Made by a program: the position numbers and the translations under genes. 64,000 nucleotides of DNA from contig OZ035964.1 in NCBI GenBank assembly GCA_964034945.1, positions 7,283,328-7,347,327 of the forward strand, written 5' to 3'. The notes beneath the pieces are model-generated. The model worked only from the letters and a program-made list of their open reading frames with translations, was not told the origin of the DNA and did no database searches. The DNA is from Chrysopilus asiliformis (Eukaryota; Arthropoda; Insecta; Diptera; Rhagionidae). Positions 58,546 through 64,000 of the stretch are shown one piece after another (the stretch's first letter is position 1; every line of letters starts with the position of its first letter).

Positions 58546-58670
58546 TTCTGTGGCATATAGGCAAAACATCTTAAGTCGATTTTTAAGCGTAGCCAAACTG
58601 ATCTGTATTTACATTTCCAGATAATTCTGGAAATCGCTTGAAAATCAACTTAAGATGTTTTGCCACAGAT
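58546..58670. repeat. Palindromic MITE
   Basis: GGCAAAACATCTTAAGT (58560-58576) faces ACTTAAGATGTTTTGCC (58648-58664). The pairing continues inward through AAGCG/CGCTT with a few mismatches. Confidence 0.7.
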
Positions 58671-58756
58671 TTTTATAACAAAAAAATTACACGAAAATAT
58701 TCCCACACATGGCATATGGTACAAAATTGCAACCAATAATAACGGTTGCACGTTGG

Positions 58757-59172
58757 GCGCACGTTCAATGTTACTTGACAAGTATTATTGATGAAAATTT
58801 GTCGTCAAGTAACATTGATTATTTCCATCAATGTTACTTGACGAAAATTTTTCATCAATAATACTTGTCAAGTAACATTGAACGTGTGGAGGCCCCTTAA
58901 AGGAGCCTCCACACGTTCAATGTTACTTGACAGTTTTACTTGAATGACTCATGTTTAAAGTAACATTGATCGTTTGGATGCTCTTCAATGTGGATGCTCT
59001 TCAGTGGGAGCAATTTCCATCAATGTTACGTGACGAAAATTTTTCATCAATAATACTTGTCAAGTAACATTGAACGTGTGGAGGCTCCTTAAGAGCATCC
59101 AAACGATCAATGAAACATGAGTCATTCAAGTAAAATTGTCAAGTAACATTGAACGTGTGGAGGCGCCTTTAG
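58757..59172. mobile_element. Nested palindromic MITE cluster
   Basis: First foldback: ACGTTCAATGTTACTTGACA at 58761 faces its mirror ending at about 58885. A second element begins GGAGCCTCCACACGTTC (58902) and ends with GAACGTGTGGAGGC (59151-59164). Inside it, CATTGATCGTTTGGATGCTC faces GAGCATCCAAACGATCAATG. The strings AAGTAACATTGA or TCAATGTTACTTGA recur at least nine times. Confidence 0.75.
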
Positions 59173-60242
59173 GCCCAGATTGTCCAACTATAAAATTCAA
59201 ATTCTACACAAAGTTCCAATTTGATTCACAATAGAAATTTTGTGTACATTTCAAATTCACACAAGGAGAGAAATCCAAATAGGAATATACGAGAGAGTGA
59301 ACTCTCCTGCAATGGTTTCCTAAAAATGGGGAATTTATCCTAGAATGTTGGAATAATTTCCTTATTTTTTTTTTTTGGCATGAATTCCGCTTTTTTGGGA
59401 GTCATTGCCAAAAAAATTTACTGTCTCGTATATTTGTATTTTTTGTAGGAATTTGTCTTATTATTTCTCACCGTGCAGTTTTCAAAATCTGGACCCTGCA
59501 GAATTTTATCTTTTGGATCCTGGTATCCGACAATTTCACTTTTTCAAATATTTCCCACAATTTTACCTTGTATGGTTATGGAAATATTTCAGATTTCGTG
59601 AAATTTTTTGTTAATATTTTTTGTTACCTCGTAATTTGTCAGGTTTTCGTGTAAATTACGCTGGGAGGTGGATTTTCTAGTAGTAGGGATATGACAAAAT
59701 TGATTTAAAAAAAATCGTGAAAAAGCAATGGTCCAACATAAAAAAAACCTCCCAATTGCCAAAAGTTAGACATCACTGGTCGTTGGTATTTCTTTTCGTG
59801 AGCTTCTCATTTCTAAAACTTTTTTTTTTCGTTTCTTGTCAATTTTTTGCTAAGAAACAAGAAAATCGCTATATTTATAATTAGATCCGTGTGAATGAAT
59901 TAACATTCTTAGATTCGGAATCAAAAAAAAACACGTACACAAAATGACGACTCCTTACACACCCAAACACGCGAACGGGGAAAAATCAAGGCGTCAGCGC
60001 TTTGGGACATACAGCAGCTTGATGACGTCTTTTTGAGAAGACCAGAAAAGAATCACCAGAAGAGATCAAAAGTATCATCCGTTAATCATGGATGACGCCA
60101 CGGCTCTTGACTGCGTCAATTTTCTTTTAAATCTTCCCTCATTATAGAAGACAACGCATGCTTAAAATAGATATTCTTTTTTGGTTGTTGTTGTTTGTAT
60201 GTAAACGGTGTTCAAATTTAAAGTTTAATTTTAGTTTTTTTT
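59173..60242. other. AT-rich non-coding DNA
   Basis: No gene or repeat recognised. Confidence 0.4.
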
Positions 60243-60279
60243 CTTTTTTATACGAAGCATAATAAAGTATTGTTATTAT

Positions 60280-63200
60280 GAAAAATTTCGAGACCTTTTC
60301 CATCCGGTAAATATTTTTCTCGAATTTTTTAAGGGCTTGTTCTGAGTAGGAAAAATATTTCCAAGACCTTTTCCATCCGGTAAATATTTTTTTCGAATTT
60401 TTAGAGGCTTGTTCTGAGTAGGAAAAATATTTCCGAGACCATTTCTATCCGGGAAATATTTTTCTCGAATTGTTAGAGACTTGTTCTGAGTAAGAAAAAT
60501 GTTTCCAAGACCTTTTCGATCCGGTAAATATTTTTTTCGAATTTTTAGAGACTTGTTCTGAGTAGGAAAAATATTTCCGAGACCTTTTCCATCCGGTAAA
60601 TATTTTTTTCGAATTTTTAGAGACTTGTTCTGAGTAGGAAAAATATTTCCGAGATCTTTTCCATCCAGTAAATATTTTTTTCGGATTTTTAGAGGATTGT
60701 TCTGAGTAAGAAAAATGTTTCCAAGACCTTTTCGGTCCGGTAAATATTTTTTTCGAATTTTTAGAGGCTTTCTCTGAGTAGGAAAAATATTTCCGAGACC
60801 TTTTCCATCCGGTAAATATTTTTTTCGAATTTTTAGAGACTTGTTCTGAGCAAGAAAAATATTTCCGAGACCTTTTCGGTCCGGTAAATATTTTTTTCGA
60901 ATTTTTAGAGACTTGTTCTGAGTAGGAAAAATATTTCCGAGACCTTTTCCATCCGGTAAATATTTTTTTCGAATTTTTAGAGACTTGTTCTGAGTAGGAA
61001 AAATATTTCCGAGACCTTTTCCATATTTTTTTCGAATTTTTAGAGGCTTTCTCTGAGTAGGAAAAATATTTCCGAGACCTTTTCCATCCGGTAAATATTT
61101 TTTTCGAATTTTTAGAGACTTGTTCTGAGTAAGAAAAATGTTTCCAAGACCTTTTCGGTCCGGTAAATATTTTTTTCGAATTTTTAGAGACTTGTTCTGA
61201 GTAGGAAAAATATTTCCGAGACCTTTTCCATCCGGTAAATATTTTTTTCGAATTTTTAGAGACTTGTTCTGAGTAAGAAAAATGTTTCCAACACCTTTTC
61301 GGTCCGGTAAATATTTTTTTCGAATTTTTAGAGACTTGTTCTGAGTAGGAAAAATATTTCCGAGACCTTTTCCATCCGGTAAATATTTTTTTCGAATTTT
61401 TAGAGACTTGTTCTGAGTAAGAAAAATGTTTCCAAGACCTTTTCGATCCGGTAAATATTTTTTTTCGAATTTTTAGAGACTTGTTCTGAGTAGGAAAAAT
61501 ATTTCCGAGACCTTTTCCATTCGGTAAATATTTTTTTCGAATTTTTAGAGGCTCTTTCTGAGTAGGAAAAATATTTCCGAGGCCTTTTCCATCCGCTAAA
61601 TATTTTTTTCGAATTTTTAGAGACTTGTTCTGAGTAGAAAAAATATTTCCGAGACCTGTTCCATCCGGTAAATATTTTTCTCGAATTTTTTAAGGGCTTG
61701 TTCTGAGTAGGAAAAATATTTCCAAGACCTTTTCCATCCGGCAAATATTTTTTTCGAATTTTTAGAGGATTGTTCTGAGTAAGAAAAATGTTTCCAAGAC
61801 CTTTTCGGTCCGGTAAATATTTTTTTCGAATTTTTAGAGACTTGTTCTGAGTAGGAAAAATATTTCCGAGACCTTTTCCATCCGGTAAATATTTTTTTCG
61901 AATTTTTAGAGACTTGTTCTGAGTAGGAAAAATATTTCCGAGACCTTTTCCATTCGGTAAATATTTTTTTCGAATTTTTAGAGGCTCTTTCTGAGTAGGA
62001 AAAATATTTCCGAGGCCTTTTCCATCCGCTAAATATTTTTTTCGAATTTTTAGAGACTTGTTCTGAGTAGAAAAAATATTTCCGAGACCTGTTCCATCCG
62101 GTAAATATTTTTCTCGAATTTTTTAAGGGCTTGTTCTGAGTAGGAAAAATATTTCCAAGACCTTTTCCATCCGGCAAATATTTTTTTCGGATTTTTAGAG
62201 GATTGTTCTGAGTAAGAAAAATGTTTCCAAGACCTTTTCCATCCGGTAAATATTTTTTTCGAATTTTTAGAGGCTTTCTCTGAGTAGGAAAAATATTTCC
62301 GAGACCTTTTCCATCCGGTAAATATTTTTTTCGAATTTTTAGAGACTTGTTCTGAGTAAGAAAAATGTTTCCAAGACTTTTCGGTCCGGTAAATATTTTT
62401 TTCGAATTTTTAGAGACTTGTTCTGAGTAGGAAAAATATTTCCGAGACCTTTTCCATCCGGTAAATATTTTTTTCGAATTTTTAGAGGCTTTCTCTGAGT
62501 AGGAAAAATATTTCCGAGACCTTTTCCATCCGGTAAATATTTTTTTCGAATTTTTAGAGACTTGTTCTGAGTAGGAAAAATATTTCCAAGACTTTTCGAT
62601 CCGGTAAATATTTTTTTCGGATTTTTAGAGGATTGTTCTGAGTAAGAAAAATGTTTCCAAGACCTTTTCGGTCCGGTAAATATTTTTTTCGAATTTTTAG
62701 AGACTTGTTCTGAGTAGGAAAAATATTTCCGAGACCTTTTCCATCCGGTAAATATTTTTTTCGAATTTTTAGAGACTTGTTCTGAGTAAGAAAAATGTTT
62801 CCAAGACCTTTTCGGTCCGGTAAATATTTTTCTCGAATTTTTAGAGACTTGTTCTGAGTAGGAAAAATATTTCCGAGACCTTTTCCATCCGCTAAATATT
62901 TTTTTCGAATTTTTAGAGACTTGTTCTGAGTAGGAAAAATATTTCCGAGACCTTTTCCATCCGGTAAATATTTTTTTCGAATTTTTAGAGGCTTTCTCTG
63001 AGTAGGAAAAATATTTCCGAGACCTTTTCCGTCCGGGAAATATTTTTCTCGAATTTTTAGAGGCTTGTTCTGAGTAGGAAAAATGTTTCCAAGACCTTTT
63101 CGGTCCGGTAAATATTTTTTTCGAATTTTTAGAGGCTTTTTCTGAGTAGGAAAAATATATCCTAGACCTTTTCCGTCCTGTAAATATTTTTTTTTTCGAA

Positions 63201-64000
63201 TTTTTGGACGCTTGTTCTGATATTTCCGAGACCTTTTCCATCCGGTAAATATTTTTTTTTGAATTTTTAGAGGCTTGTTCTGAGTAGGAAAAATGTTTCC
63301 AAGACCTTTTCGGTCCGGTAAATATTTTTTTCGAATTTTTAGAGGCTTTCTCTGAGTAGGAAAAATATTTCCGAGACCTTTTCCATCCGCTAAATATTTT
63401 TTTCGAATTTTTAGAGACTTGTTCTGAGTAGGAAAAATATTTCCGAGACCTTTTCCATCCGGTAAATATTTTTTTCGAATTTTTAGAGGCTTTCTCTGAG
63501 TAGGAAAAATATTTCCGAGACCTTTTCCGTCCGGGAAATATTTTTCTCGAATTTTTAGAGGCTTGTTCTGAGTAGGAAAAATATTTCCAAGACCTTTTCC
63601 ATCGGTAGATATTTTTTTCGAATTTTTAGAGGCTTGTTCTGAGTAGGAAAAATATATCCTAGACCTTTTCCGTCCTGTAAATATTTTTTTTTCGAATTTT
63701 TGGACGCTTGTTCTGATATTTCCGAGACCTTTTCCATCCGGTAAATATTTTTTTCGATTTTTTAGAGGCTTGTTCTGAGTAGGAAAAATATTTCCGAGAC
63801 CTTTTCCATCCGGTAAATATTTTTTTCGAATTTTTAGAGACTTGTTCTGAGTAGGAAAAATATTTCCGAGACCTTTTCCGTCCGGTAAATATTTTTTTTT
63901 GAATTTTTAGAGGCTTGTTCTGAGTTGGAAAAATATTTCCGAGACCTTTGCGATCCGGTAAATATTTTTCTCGAATGTTTAGAGGCTTGTTCTGAGTAAG
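60280..64000 (-). repeat. 72-bp satellite array, block G (runs past window end)
   Basis: More than 50 units in reverse orientation relative to blocks A-D, dominated by a subtype with CCATCCGGTAAATATTTTT and AGAGACTTGTTCTGAGTA. It contains a 433-bp higher-order repeat (about 61310-61744 with 61745-62177) and another of about 496 bp near 63160 and 63650. Open frames on the minus strand are artefacts of the unit length. Confidence 0.95.

Noticed and set aside
1..64000. tRNA, rRNA or other structured RNA genes
   Set aside because: No tRNA cloverleaf or conserved rRNA segment noticed on reading; the hairpins seen are all explained by inverted-repeat elements.

Overview
The window reads as a chromosome segment from an insect, most likely a fly (Diptera). 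It is AT-rich and dominated by tandem satellites and small transposon remnants. I recognise one spliced protein-coding gene with confidence. The gene has short introns, and its protein has long low-complexity Gln/Gly/Ser/Thr tracts of the kind common in flies. Nothing suggests a bacterial, phage or organellar origin: no operons, rRNA, tRNA or CRISPR were seen. Species assignment is inference only.

Layout. 1-17.1 kb: arrays of a 72-bp satellite interrupted by a 3.9-kb spacer (Helitron-like 3' end, a TA-flanked MITE, a 122-bp triplication, two foldbacks). The block is duplicated head-to-tail at a 9,302-bp offset with very few visible differences. 17.1-19.7 kb: satellite remnants and featureless AT-rich DNA. 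19.7-31.35 kb: an 11.6-kb nested inverted-repeat complex whose core is a ~131-bp minisatellite that switches strand. 31.35-32.97 kb: small repeats, a piggyBac-like MITE and the presumed 3' UTR.

32,971-42,691 (minus strand): an 11-exon gene for a 1,748-residue Rho GTPase-activating protein of the ARHGAP6/ARHGAP36 type. Every splice junction was read from the sequence and all phases agree. The catalytic Arg, Lys, Arg and Asn are present. Its introns are filled with MITEs, a 22-G run, and (intron 2) a sense-oriented piece of the 72-bp satellite.

42.7-50.8 kb: intergenic DNA with another satellite piece, palindromic MITEs, a GC-rich TIR element, a MITE nested inside the terminal repeat of another MITE, and a GC-richer unique stretch (49.68-50.56 kb) that could hold the gene's promoter or 5' exons. 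50.835-53.17 kb: a composite simple-sequence array (162 x 8 bp, then 54 x 17 bp, then a decayed tail). 53.2-60.3 kb: more TIR elements and palindromes, with one weak candidate terminal exon on the minus strand. 60.28-64.0 kb: the 72-bp satellite again in the opposite orientation, running off the window.

There is no multi-gene system here. The interest lies in genome architecture: one satellite family seeded at seven places in both orientations, including inside a gene, together with strand-switching palindromes and exact array boundaries. Several of these could also be assembly artefacts and should be tested as such.
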